DNA from: Metridium senile
Lineage: Eukaryota; Cnidaria; Anthozoa; Actiniaria; Metridiidae
DNA: 64,000 nucleotides
Assembly: GCA_949775045.1 (NCBI GenBank)
Contig: OX459096.1
Span: 43,928,379-43,992,378, forward strand
Direction of reading: 5' to 3'
In this document: positions 53,031 through 64,000 of the stretch, in pieces
Layout of the letters: each line of letters begins with the position of its first letter
How positions within the stretch are numbered: position 1 is the first letter of the stretch
Made by a program: the position numbers and the translations under genes
The notes under the pieces: generated by a model
Told to the model about the DNA's origin: nothing
What the model saw: the letters and a program-made list of their open reading frames with translations, nothing else
The model's database searches: none

Positions 53031-54850
53031 AGTCACACTCGTCACACATGCACTTGTGAGCACTTGTGCAGATATTGGCCAGAGTTGGTCAATCGCGCTG
53101 TAAAAAGTTTTTGGGCAGAAATTATCGTCATTTGGATTTGTCTGTCAAAACCATGGTTCAGTAACCATATAAATAAATACCAAAATATACTCCAATTTTA
53201 AAATGTTTGATTTTAGTTTTATTAAAATAGCTGTTTAATGTAAAGTGTTTTTAATGATACAATATGATGTATACAATAATAAAAAGTCAAAGGTACTATA
53301 TGTAAATATGTAATATAATGAAATTTGTAACACCGTAAAAAATGTTGACTTAACTTTACTGACGTTTCGAGCTTTAGCCCTTCGTATTATATGTAGATGT
53401 ACAATGCCTTTATAGTGTCAATACTCCAACCACCGGGAGTGCTTTAAATAGCATCATAACCAATAAAGTTACATCCTTTATCGGTAGTTCAACTTTTGTG
53501 ACCAACCAATAAGATGATAACACATTGATTTAAGATAATTAATATGGTGGTGTATACATGCTGCAGTATATGCCTATTTCAAAAAACGTTGTCAGAAGGA
53601 TATCTGAATCTGCAATTTGAGACCGAAATGAATTCTGTGGTATGGCAGTTTTTTCTCATTGCGTGCACTTTCTGGCTTTGCATATGGCGACAGTAAATAT
53701 AAAACTGAAGGTGCTTGCGCAAAAAAAAAAAAACAGGGCCAGGCCTAGTTTTTGCAGTACGCAATTTTCCTGAATTCATTTTGGTCTCAGATTACAGATT
53801 CAGATCTCCTTCCGTTGGTTTTTGAAACAGGTGTACATGGTTAGCAGTAGACTATCTGGTGGGAGGATTGAACCATAGGTATTGTAGTGTTTTATTATGA
53901 TTTAATGTGAGCTTAACTGGTATTTACAATGGGCCATCAGCAAAGTTAATATCTGGCAACAAGGATGGTCAATATGATATGATTGTGGAAAAACCTATTG
54001 TTCAATTATTATTGCATTTGATTGCTATACTTTATGAAAGTTGTCTTGGTTGGAGTGCTGTCCGCACATTAAATTGTTGTCAAGGTAACTACATATTACC
54101 CATTAGATAACATTGATCTCATTAGAGCAGTACTTATTATCCTGTGAAACACACTTCACTACATTACTTGACTTTAATGCACCTCAACTATATAGTGGAC
54201 CCGTCTGTTGTTGTTATTTATTTTTGTTGTCATCACTCCTTAACTAGTACAATTTGTTTCATGGGTAATGAGAACAGCTCTATAATAAATCATTGTAAGG
54301 ATATTTTCATTAAGTGGGATTTATAACAGCACTTAGCTCTAATTACATATTTATTAATTCAATAATAACTTTTTGAATATTATGTTAACTCAGTGATTGC
54401 AAAGTGTATTTTACCATACTGCGTCTATCAAAAATACCAGCAAATCAAATAACAAACAATCAAGCAATATTCAACCAGGTTGTGATATAAATTCCACAGG
54501 AAAAATAAGTGATAAAAAAGTAAACTACAATTTTAGTGTCATTCTGGTCATTGGGGTCAAACTTATGTAGTTTTATTATATTACTGCCATTTTCTTGTGA
54601 AATTCTACAAAAACTGGTCAAAATTATGAGTTGATGCATAATATACTGAGAATTAGTTACATAACACAATTCTTATTACTGATTGGTATGCAATGAATAC
54701 TCAAAATCAAGAACAAATTAATATAACTATAAAAGACTAATATATAACGTCATCAGTGTTGAAATAAATTGTTGTTTTAGTTGATGTCAGCTACTATTGT
54801 TCTTGATGGTGGGTCATTTTTGCTCTTTAACTGAAAATAATTATCTTTTA
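53031..54850. other. Intergenic stretch between the RETSAT-side elements and SNAP-25
   Basis: It contains a MITE at 53569-53835 and, at 53358-53388, the motif TGACGTTTCGAGCTTTAGCC, which resembles sequences I recall near the ends of retroelements but is not diagnostic. No gene is supported. The SNAP-25 3' UTR should occupy part of the right end. Confidence 0.5.
53569..53835. mobile_element. MITE with TATGCCTATTTCAAAA / TTTTGAAACAGGTGTA termini
   Basis: TGCCTATTTCAAAAAACGTT and GGATATCTGAATCTG at the left are inverted by CAGATTCAGATCTCC and TTTTTGAAACAGGTGTA at the right; GAGACCGAAATGAATTC pairs GAATTCATTTTGGTCTC further in. Confidence 0.8.
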
Positions 54851-55356
54851 TTATGCATTTCGAAGTATGTCTCGTGCTCTCTTGTTGGCCACGTTAATTC
54901 TTGCATCATTTGATTCAGCCTAAATGTTAGAAAGAAATAAACAATTTGAGACATTTTTGAGATAAGTAGATGTTTTGATATTATTATATTGAGACAGTTG
55001 ACACTTAAAGAATGTAATATTTGATTTTGAACTTATTAGTAGTAAAGTAGTAAAGTAACTTTACAGTGCAAATCGAAAAACCGTGGGCACCCAGAAATAT
55101 TTTAGAAATCATTTATTGTTTGTCGAACAACTCACAAACAATATAACTACAAAACATTTATCATACTACACATCAGTCAAACTTCTTGCAGTGATATAGT
55201 TGTTTGTGAGTTGTTCAACGAACTATAAATGATTTCTAAAATTTTTCCCACGGTTTTTTGATTTGCAAAAAAAAAAGGGGTGAAGAATGGTAAATCTGCA
55301 ATGTGTTGAGACAGAGAGATGACAATTTATTGAAAATGATGAAACTGAGACCAAGC

Positions 55357-55392
<36 letters not shown>

Positions 55393-58300
55393 GACAGACA
55401 GACAGACAAAAAAAACATTGAAAGTAATGTTTTGATTCGAGGCGGTTTTTGAAACTTACAAGATTCGATTCATTTATGCAAATTTCAAAACAAATTTCAA
55501 ATCAAGTTTTGAAGAATAAATTGAGCCTTCCAACCTCGATAGTAACGCTTCAGTAGGTTTGGCTGTAAGTCAGTTAGAACTAACTTCTTGTGTAATGTAA
55601 AGTAATATGTAAAGTAATGTGTATTGTAATGTGGATGTGCTTATATAGCGCATTTCACACATACTTCTCAATGCGCTTTCAGTTAATCATTTGTACGGAC
55701 CACTGGCGGCTTACAATCATGAGAAATTAGTAGTTAGTATGTATAAGACAGTATTTATATTCTTATATACTTCAACTTTTACAAGCACTTTCTATCTAAA
55801 AGAAATGTTCAGGTGCTGAAATCTCCAATATTTTTGTGGCTTGACTACCAATTAGTAAATAATTTTTTTCTTATTGACTGTAAAATTAATGTTGATACAT
55901 ACCTTTGCATTAATGCGCTCTAGTTGAGTATTTTGGGAATCTATCTCATTTCCCATATCAACCGCCATTGACTTGAGATTACCAATTATGTTGGACACTT
56001 GTCTAAAAAGATAGCAAAGCATTATGAAATCATGTAAAATGATAGTACCAATTTTATATACAGCTGTTTTATTAAATGTTGTCAAAAAAGATTCAAATAG
56101 AAAAAATGGTAAAACATTCTTCAGCCTTGGTTATGGCACAGGCTTCCCACACTATCAATTTGTGGTTTTGGGCTTCCTTTGTTATTTAACGGCTCTTTCA
56201 AAGTTCAATTTGGATAACGTTCAAATATGGTCCCGTGTGAAATATTTTCTTTAGTCAGTAATATATATTTTTTGAGATAATAAAAGATTATGAGTTTATG
56301 AACGTTTCTGTGTGGTTTTCTTGGATTTTGGTGGCCATTTAAGGAGGTTTTGAGGATGGCGAATTTCAACGGTCATCGGCGTGTTAGCTTCTATTGTTTT
56401 TATAATATAGCAATGCAGTTTTTTTTTCTTTGTAAAAACATAGTTTTATTGGCTGATTTAAATTACAATTCTTTCCTCAAAACTAACAATGAACCAATCA
56501 CAACCATTGTACTATTGAGCGATCTTGACCAAAAAGTGACCAAAGTTGTTCACTAAACTTCCTGGGTCTTTTTGCTAGCTAAAATATTACTTTAGAAACT
56601 GTAAAAACATAGCTCTGGTTGATCTCTGTGCATAAAATTGAACTCTTGCATGAGACCGACATAAATACAGCAATTCAAGCGAATTTACATTCTTTCACAA
56701 TGAACTTCTACAACTTTCCACTTCATTTTGGAAAATGTTTGTAAAATTATAGGTGTAAATACTCAAAGGTGCTTATCATACTCTAGTTTCACATTATAAT
56801 AATAATAATAATAACTTTATTTATGTGTCACAGCGTTCTAGCTATTTATAAATAACTAATTGGGGACACCTATCTAAAACCCTTTATACAAACAACTAAA
56901 ATGTATATCCCAACCTCATACGCTGATTCCATACCTAATATCTAGCACTGTTGTACTCTTTGACATTTGACACTCACAGACTAAGCCTTTTTTTTGTAAG
57001 ATAACATGAAACTGAAGTATTGTGACATTCAAAGAACTGTGAGTACTTAGTACATTTTGTATACTTGTAATTACATTTACTATAATTAATATGGACACAG
57101 AAATGTTACCTCTTTTGATTGTTATCATATTCACTCTAATACTTTTGACACTTCTAATAATAATAATTTATTATCTATATTGCACATTTTATATAAAATA
57201 TTTAAATGTGCATTTCCTTACCCTAAATTTTCATCCATTTCATCTTCTCTATCATCATTCGTTATTCTGTAAAAATATATAATTTAACATAAAAAATTGT
57301 CTGCCTTTCTCATGTTACTGCTATTATGATAACAAGTGATATCATTCTTTTATCATTGTATCTTGGTTATAAATTATATCATCGAATAAATAAATAAACA
57401 AATAAATAAATACATAGATTAATATAAATAAATAAATAAATAAATAATAAATATATAAATTTATTAATAATATAAATCAAAAAATAAACAGATATAAATA
57501 AATAGATAAATATAAATAAATAAATAAACAGATATAAATAAATAGATAAAAATAAATAAATAAATAAATAAATAAACAGATATAAATAAATAGATAGATA
57601 TAAATATAAATATAAATAAATAAATAAACAGATATAAATAAATAGATAGATATAAATATAAATATAAATAAATAAATAAACAGATATAAATAAATAGATA
57701 GATATAAATATAAATATAAATAAATAAATAAATAAGACAAATAGATAGATGGATAAATAAATAGATAAATATAAATAAATAAGACAAAAAGATAGATGGA
57801 TAAATAAATAGATAAATAATAAATCAATAAATAGATAAATATAAATAAATAAATAAGACAAATAGATAGATAAATAAATAGATAAATAATAAATTTATAA
57901 ATAGATAAATATAAATAAATAAGACAAATAGATGGATAAATAAATAGATAAATAATAAATCAATAAATAGATAAATAATAAATAAATAGATAAATATAAA
58001 TAAATAAATAAGACAAATAAATAGATAGATAAATAAATAGATAAATAATAAATAAATAGATAAATATAAATAAATAAATAAGACAAATAAATAGATAGAT
58101 AAATAAATAGATATTCCTAGTATTTCTTCTAGTCCATAACACAAAACACAATTTGCGGTGGTTGGCCTAAGCCCACAATTCACTTTTATTATACTTTCAA
58201 GTAAATGAATACATCATGTGTAACAACAAAATTTTAAGTGTCAACTAAGCGAATTTAAAGTGTCAACTAAGCGAACTTAGACCACAATAACCTAACTGAC

Positions 58301-61300
58301 ACTCACTCAACCTTATAACACACATTGCTAATTTACATAATCATTTACATAACTCATACCCAGTCCTCTCATGCATTTAGGAAATCATTTCTCTTTACAT
58401 TACCAACTCTCTTCTATCGTTGTCCATTACAAGAGAAATACATAATAATAAATCAATAAATAGATAAATAATAAATCAATAAATAGATAAATAATAAGGA
58501 AAGAAATAGATAAAGAAAGAAAGAAAGAAAATAAATAGATAGATAAATAAATAAATAAAGTAAATAAATAAAACATTAAGTAAACTAAATAATTAAATAC
58601 ATAAATAAGTGCATTACATACAAGATTATGTAGTCAAAAGTCAAAGTAAAATATAAACAGCATATCCATTCTATCACTTTGTTTACCTTTGTATATGTCC
58701 AGATGTAGGGGCACCAGCCTTGCTAGTCGATGGCCCACCATAACCTACTAAAATTAAAGAAATGTCAGACAAACATACCAACTCTCCCGGCTCAATATTT
58801 TGAGTGCAATCTTCCAGTTTCCAGGTTAAAACATGAAATCTCCCAGTTTTAGAGGAAGCCAGCCAAACAACAACATTTTCAGTTGATATCAAGTTTACAA
58901 AAGACTTGTGGAGGGATATGACAAGATGTTTCCTAATCAATCTTGATGTATTTGTTCACATATAATAACAATTATAAGCACATTTTCATATTGAGACAGT
59001 AGTAACACACTTAAGGAATGCAATATTTGATTTTGAACTTATTAGTACTTAACAGTGCGAATCGAACAACCGTGGGCACCCAGAAATATTTTAAAATCAT
59101 TTATGAAATAGCACATTTTCAGCAAAAAATCAAACATTTGTAGAAATTCTATTGTTTATGTGTATTGTTTATACAAGATCATTGTTTGGATGATTTTGTT
59201 TTGGTGGTTTTGGCTGATGTCAACATGTGAGAAGTGAAGTGTGCTAAAATATTTTATGTAGGGGTAGTGAGTGTGTCAAATACTTAAACATTAGCCACTG
59301 GCTAGGGAGATTCTGTAACGACTGAGCCCCATATGTCAACATAAAACAATGATGTATTTATTGTCTTGATTGATGTAAAGTATTGGAGTATGCACATCAT
59401 ATATTATTATGGTTTGCTGAGTTATCTATATAGAGGATATTACATGGGCGCGCGGAGATTTGAATTTTATCTTTGAGTGTTGATAAGATATCCCTCGACT
59501 GAGAGCAGCGAACGAGTGGGATATCTTTTCAACACGAGAAGATAAAATTCATATCTCCAAGCGCTCATGTAATGTTCTGTTTATTATATAACAGATTGAA
59601 ACAAATAAAAAAAATATTTTATTACCAAACAATGGTTTCGTTACAACTTGTTATTGACAAATCGTCAGCGATGAAAAAAGTTTATCTGTTAAGCTTATAA
59701 ATAAGTTATGTTTCTACAAATTTGTAGTAAAGTTAAATATGATAAATTAGTATTAATATTAATATTTGAGAGAGATTGTGACAGCGCGAGAAACTACTGA
59801 AAGTTGATTGGTTGAGAGTGATATCACACATGTGGGATATCAATAATATCTTCATGACTAGGATAGGCTTTTTATCTAGTTGATATCACTCGGTATACCA
59901 CTATATGTTATATAATAAGAACATATACGTAATGTGTTATACCACTGTATGTTATATAATAAATATCTAATGTATACTAAACATACCTGTGGGTTGAGAA
60001 GTGACTGGTCCATCTTCATTGTTCTTTTTATATGCTTTTTTATATGCATTACTCTTTTCATAATTTTTGTTTCTATAAATTTCATTGATACAAAAAAGAT
60101 AAATATATCAGGAGCTTATTAAAATATACAAATTAAATTCTACCATATTCTATAAAAGACAAAGAGGAATATAGTTATAGTCTCCCTTACAGCCGTTATT
60201 AGTGTTGGGCTTCCTGTCCCTCACCACTAGTGTGGGAGACTAGGATATAGTAGGTCATGTGATAAATAGGGTGATTAAAGCCTCTAGATATCAATTTTAG
60301 ACTTCAGAAATGCATGTGATCAAGTCAACTCAAGGTAGGCCTACTGTGGTGACTAGAGTTGTTTTAGTCAATAAAAAAAAACAAGATTAAAAATAGTGAG
60401 TAATATATAGCGGAAATGCAAACTGAATGAATGAGTGGATGGATGAATTAAAGGATAAAAAGACAAATAAATGATCCGTTGATTGCATAAATAAATTAAA
60501 TACATACATAAAAAAACAAATGAATTAATTAATTAATGAATGGATGAATAAATGAGAATAGATAAGCAAATGATTGATTGCATAAATTAGTAAATAGATT
60601 GAATTCATATTTTGGCGAATATTTTGAGTGCAAAAAATCGATTCTGCACAGCAGGCTTAGCCTCCTCCGCAGGCAACTTTTTTCTTTTGGGCTTCCTTTT
60701 TTGAGAAGCAAGCCGAAGAGAGACTGGGACTGGCAGCTTTTCCCTCACTCTCGGCCCCAATCCTTCTCTCGGAAATCCCACAGGAAACCCAAAGGAATCC
60801 CAAAAGAGAAAAAAGAGTAGCCTGCGGAGGAGGCTACAGCAGGCTAAATTCATAAATGAATGAACCTGTGAATGAATAAATGAAAGTATGAGTGGGTAAA
60901 TATATGAATGATAGAATGAGTGAGTGAATGAATGAATGAGTGATTGAATAAGTGATTGAATGAATGAATGACTGAATGGAAAAGTGATGGATGGTTAAAA
61001 TAATGAATGGAAAATTGTTGATGAATTCCTTTTGTGAATTTGCTAAGATCCTTTTTCTAAATTTGCATAGATCTGTGTAATGATTTGTTACCTATTCCAT
61101 GGACAAACACACATTCCACAACATTTTTCCATTCCTGTAAGATTTTTTTCTGCTTCTTTCATATCAGCATTAATTTGATCAAGGCCATCTTCAATCCGTT
61201 CAAGTTGTTCACCCTGTTCATCTAGAGTAACTAGTGTCTTGATTCCAACATCTTGTGTCTAAAAAGAAATTTATCAGTCAGTCTGCAATGTTGTAAATCA

Positions 61301-62103
61301 CTTCTTTTAATGACTCAATCTTATAGCCAGACATAAGTATCCTATTCATTGGGAAGACTCACACTCACTACCTCTATATCAGCTAATTTTTAGCACATGA
61401 CTAGCGGAGGGTGGAAATCCAGATAACCTGGAAAAAAAAACTTGTGGCATGGGAGAGAACAACACATCAAACAAGCTCTATTCATTTTTTTGCATGAGCC
61501 GGGAATCTGAAACCCAGGACATCTCACCACTAGGCCACCCATGTCATTAAAAGTTGTTGAACCACAGCACTAAGGTATTATTGAACATTATCATCATTGC
61601 TATCCTTTTTTAATAATACTACAATTGTTATTATTATTCATTCAAAATATTTCCCCATTTATGATTGGTCGATTTTGCCCAGTTAATTTTTCATAACCTG
61701 CTACGACTTAACAAATTTGGAAGAAATACGACAATCGTCCAATAATTGAAAAAATGTCATTATCAGGTCCAAGTCAAGTTTACAAAATAATCTTTATCTA
61801 ACATGTTAATCTTTCTTCATGTTGATTTTTCTAAAAATGCAACAACTCAGTGTCTGTTTTAACCAAGCTTACCTCCTCAGACATTTGCAGCATACGACGA
61901 GTGCTCTCTAGGGACTATAAAAAGAATCAAGAAAGTACATAATTATATTAAAATTATCTTATGAACATTGTACATATTTAGGAAAATTGAAAACTAAAAA
62001 TATGACAGTTGAAACCCAGATTGAAATATACCTGATCCGTAACTTCATCCCCCCTCATCTGCATTCGTTCAATCTCATTTCGCATTCTGTCATCGTCAGC
62101 CAT
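54851..62103 (-). CDS. SNAP25: SNAP-25, Qbc-SNARE
   Basis: Eight coding exons: 62103-62032, 61914-61873, 61258-61092, 60072-59987, 58747-58687, 57266-57222, 56002-55903, 54919-54851; 213 residues (human 206). Family role: plasma-membrane Qbc-SNARE that pairs with syntaxin and synaptobrevin to drive vesicle fusion. Seen: first SNARE helix from [19 protein letters not shown] through [19 protein letters not shown], with the zero-layer Gln in DEQGEQ; a linker with the cysteine cluster [10 protein letters not shown] for palmitoylation; a Lys/Tyr-rich then Gly/Ser/Thr/Pro-rich linker; and the second SNARE helix [19 protein letters not shown] to the C-terminal ILRNA, zero-layer Gln in EIDSQNTQ. The exon 5 acceptor is a TAGTAG tandem site, so a Val-lacking 212-residue form is possible. 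Introns hold MITEs and a ~750 bp AAAT/ATAG microsatellite. An AATAAA overlaps the stop codon. Confidence 0.95.
55061..55268. mobile_element. MITE with GTGCAAATCGAAAAACCGTGGG terminus, SNAP-25 intron 7
   Basis: It starts AGTGCAAATCGAAAAACCGT and ends ACGGTTTTTTGATTTGCA. It shares its interior with 47951-48145 and is the most complete copy. Confidence 0.87.
55360..55407. repeat. (CAGA)n microsatellite
   Basis: About twelve CAGA units with one ACGA break; SNAP-25 intron 7. Confidence 0.95.
57383..58112. repeat. AAAT/ATAG/ATATA compound microsatellite in SNAP-25 intron 5
   Basis: Units AAATAAAT, AGATAGAT and ATATAAATAAATAGAT alternate, with CAGATATAAATAAATAGAT higher-order blocks of about 65 bases and later GACAAATAGATAGATAAATA blocks. 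Similar sequence resumes at 58441-58600. Long minus-strand I/Y/L frames are artefacts. Confidence 0.95.
58987..59105. repeat. Partial copy of the 55.0-kb repeat segment, SNAP-25 intron 4
   Basis: ATATTTGATTTTGAACTTAT and CGTGGGCACCCAGAAATATT occur here and at 55020-55100 in the same order. The copy includes about 75 bases outside the MITE terminus, so the repeated unit is larger than the MITE or the segment was duplicated. The rest of the MITE is absent here. Confidence 0.75.
59436..59600. mobile_element. Palindromic element (GATATTACATGGGCGCGCGGAGAT), SNAP-25 intron 4
   Basis: GAATTTTATCTT and AAGATAAAATTC, GATAAGATATCCC and GGGATATCTTTTC, and ACATGGGCGC and GCGCTCATGT pair inward across a loop with CTGAGAGCAGCGAACGAG. 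The full unit is a long hairpin. Confidence 0.8.
60177..60244. mobile_element. Small inverted-repeat element (AGTCTCCC...GGGAGACT)
   Basis: TAGTCTCCCTTACAGCC at the left, TGTGGGAGACTAGG at the right, 68 bases in all. It is related to 28968-29050. SNAP-25 intron 3. Confidence 0.6.
60658..60835. mobile_element. MITE with TAGCCTCCTCCGCAGGC termini, SNAP-25 intron 3
   Basis: TAGCCTCCTCCGCAGGC is exactly inverted, save one base, by GCCTGCGGAGGAGGCTA. The flanks contain CAGCAGGCT on both sides (60650 and 60837), which may be part of the target duplication or an outer repeat. TCTTTTGGGCTTCC pairs loosely with GGAATCCCAAAAGA. Confidence 0.85.
60860..61010. repeat. (TGAA)n-like low-complexity array
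   Basis: GAATGAATGAATG units with GAGTGAGTG variants; a similar run is at 60420-60600. SNAP-25 intron 3. Confidence 0.85.
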
Positions 62104-64000
62104 GTTGAGGTCTACAATAATCACAGAATATGAATATATTACAATAGATAAAAGAATAATATTATTATCATTTATTATTTACAAAATACTTAAGGCAAAA
62201 TTAAATATTGTGACAATATAAATTTAAAAGTAAAATTTTGGAAAATATCTCTATCTCTGATTGCATGTGATTTTATTAAAGATTGATGCCACAAACTTTG
62301 CAAGTTAGTAAACCACTATCGTGAAAAAAGGCTAAAAATTTATAGATATGTACCGTTACTTGCATCTACTCATTTTAACAGATGTGACAAAAATATAATA
62401 TGCAATTTTTTTCTCAACAAATTGAATGTATTTAGAGAATCGCATTGGGAGAGTGCGAAGTTTGGCACCAAACTTTGGAAGTTTACATCTAGACAGAACA
62501 TGTTTTTTTGTCGCGAACGTTAATGGGGAGGTGCAAACTATGGTATATTCAAGGAATATAGAATGGTGTGTGTCTATACAGCTGTTTTAAAAAACAATGA
62601 TTACTGAATGCATTCCAAGACCAAAGGGCATTGTGGGTCTTATCAATGTGAAAATAAACAGCGATCTGCTCCCTATATATGCTGCTAGTACATTGTTTTG
62701 GATAGAATTACTTTAGTTTAGACAATATCCCACCCAAAATGCATTTCAGTATTGGAATGCACTATTCAGTACTCAAAGTTTTTTTAAATAGCTGTATATG
62801 CTAGGAGCTGTAGAGCAAGAGAGAAATAAAAAAGAAACATGAGGCATAACTGAGTGTTTCTTTGACTTCTCAAGTGCTCTACAGCTCCCAGAATGTTTTA
62901 TAACACAGTACAAGCAGACGTTTCATATTGCTTTTACACCTATTTCAAAAATCGTTGTCGCAAACAAAGCCACAGTCCACACTCTAAAGTCGGCAAAGGA
63001 TGTTGTTATTTCATCTCTTGTTATCGATTTATTCATAGCATGTTTTGATTGTACGTGTTTGTGTAATATGACCATAACAAGTTGTAGTTGTGGTAGATAT
63101 CAATACAAATATTTCTTTAAAAAACGTGCAATGAAGCACAAATTAAGTCCATGTAACCAACATCTTTTGCAGGCTTTAGAGTGTGGACTGTAGCTTCGGC
63201 TGCGACAACGATTTTTGAAATAGGTGTATAAAATATTTTTGCTGAGTATGTCTCTGTCTTTTGATATAAGCACAGTAGCCAGCCAATCAGAGGCTTGCGG
63301 GATGCACTTACAGGACAACTGTTATTATTATAATTATTAATACTGACAACTTATTTTGTACTTTGCACAATGTTAACAATTGATAGTATGCATTGGGAAA
63401 GGCAACATTTCGGAAGATTTAAAATCCGAAAGATTGTTCATATTGTCAGAACTGTCATTAAGTTGAGTTCATTGAATACTTGTGAATTTAAATCAGCTCT
63501 GATCAATCAAAAGTAACTTTTTTAAACATTACAGTCAATAAAATATTTAAAGATCATAATACCCTTGAGAATAAATAAATGAAACCGAAATATACAAGCT
63601 TGATTTCACTTTTCATATCAAAGTTAAGAGAGCACAAAGTTTGTAATAGCATACCAATTAGTATCGGACATCAACAGATCATTAACCTCACACAAAACAT
63701 CCAATAAAAGCTAATAATTATTGTAAATCATTTGTAGAGAGTGGTTGAGAATTATTTGGACACAATTCTCAATAACAATACGACATTTACTAAAAAAACT
63801 TCATACTCAGAACTAAACGAGTTTACGATATAGCTACGTGACCAGCTATGGTACTCATAGTAAATGACTTTTGCTTCAAAAATCAATTTCCTATATAACC
63901 AAGAATGAAAATAATTGCTTTGACATGATCTCTAAAAAACATTTAGCTCACCAACCTTACCTTTTAAAATTCTTTATCCAACTAAAAGGCTAAGTTCCGT
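62104..64000. other. Upstream region of SNAP-25, with a probable 5' UTR intron
   Basis: On the minus strand TTATTGTAG/ACCTCAACATGG, 8 bases before the ATG, is a plausible acceptor, and TTTTAAAAG/GTAAGGTTGG at 63961/63960 is a strong donor. A non-coding first exon lying from 63961 to beyond the window, followed by a ~1.85 kb intron, would fit, and vertebrate SNAP25 also has a non-coding exon 1. Apart from the MITE at 62935-63228 I see nothing else here. Confidence 0.35.
62935..63228. mobile_element. Intact MITE with TACACCTATTTCAAAAATCG termini
   Basis: Terminal inverted repeats of about 70 bases: TACACCTATTTCAAAAATCG, TTGTCGCA, CAGTCCACACTCTAAAG on the left, and the inverse (CTTTAGAGTGTGGACTGTAG ... 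TTTTTGAAATAGGTGTA) on the right. TA follows the right end. No coding frame. Confidence 0.9.

Noticed and set aside
53350..53400. Retroelement 3' end suggested by TGACGTTTCGAGCTTTAGCC
   Set aside because: Only a short motif recalled from other genomes; no reverse transcriptase, endonuclease or tail is visible nearby.
57379..58183. Several I/Y/L-rich minus-strand frames
   Set aside because: Translations of the AAAT/ATAG microsatellite in SNAP-25 intron 5.

Overview
This window is animal nuclear DNA: AT-rich, with short exons split by long introns, canonical GT/AG splice sites and many short inverted-repeat transposons. I read four recognisable spliced gene types and one intronless receptor gene by assembling exons by eye from conserved protein sequence and checking that intron phases and exon lengths agree. 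The proteins (UBE2E-type ubiquitin-conjugating enzymes, CHMP2A, RETSAT, SNAP-25, a rhodopsin-class GPCR) are pan-metazoan. The repeat landscape (GCCTGCGTAGCGG-type, GTTGTTCAAAGC-type and GGGTAGGGTA-type elements) resembles what I recall from anthozoan cnidarians, so a sea anemone or coral is my best guess, held loosely.

Layout. Positions 1-1100: a recent tandem duplication of about 0.4 kb carrying an exon-like reading frame on the minus strand. 4381-28772: three complete UBE2E-type genes, two in tandem on the minus strand (gene A 4381-9591, gene B 12498-18282) and one divergent on the plus strand (gene C 21433-28772). All three have six coding exons with identical intron phases; exons 2-6 are exactly 51, 133, 45, 103 and 98 bases in each. 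They are clearly local duplicates, and a 59-base piece of exon 3 is identical in all three although their other coding parts have diverged. 28773-33541: a dense cluster of MITEs, some nested. 33542-34690: an intronless GPCR on the minus strand. 34691-39404: repeats and microsatellites. 39405-44716: CHMP2A, nine coding exons, plus strand. 46773-51421: RETSAT, five coding exons, minus strand, convergent with CHMP2A. 51442-53030: two abutting inverted-repeat elements directly upstream of RETSAT, the first carrying a broken PHD-finger-like exon. 54851-62103: SNAP-25, eight coding exons, minus strand, probably with a non-coding 5' exon near the right edge.

The genes do not form an operon or a pathway. 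They cover ubiquitin transfer, ESCRT-III membrane scission, retinoid/lipid reduction, membrane fusion and peptide-type signalling, and appear to be ordinary neighbours. I see no convincing undescribed multi-gene system. The most unusual signals are the sequence homogenisation within UBE2E exon 3, the PHD-carrying element 20 bases upstream of RETSAT, the nested MITEs and the duplicated exon at the left edge.
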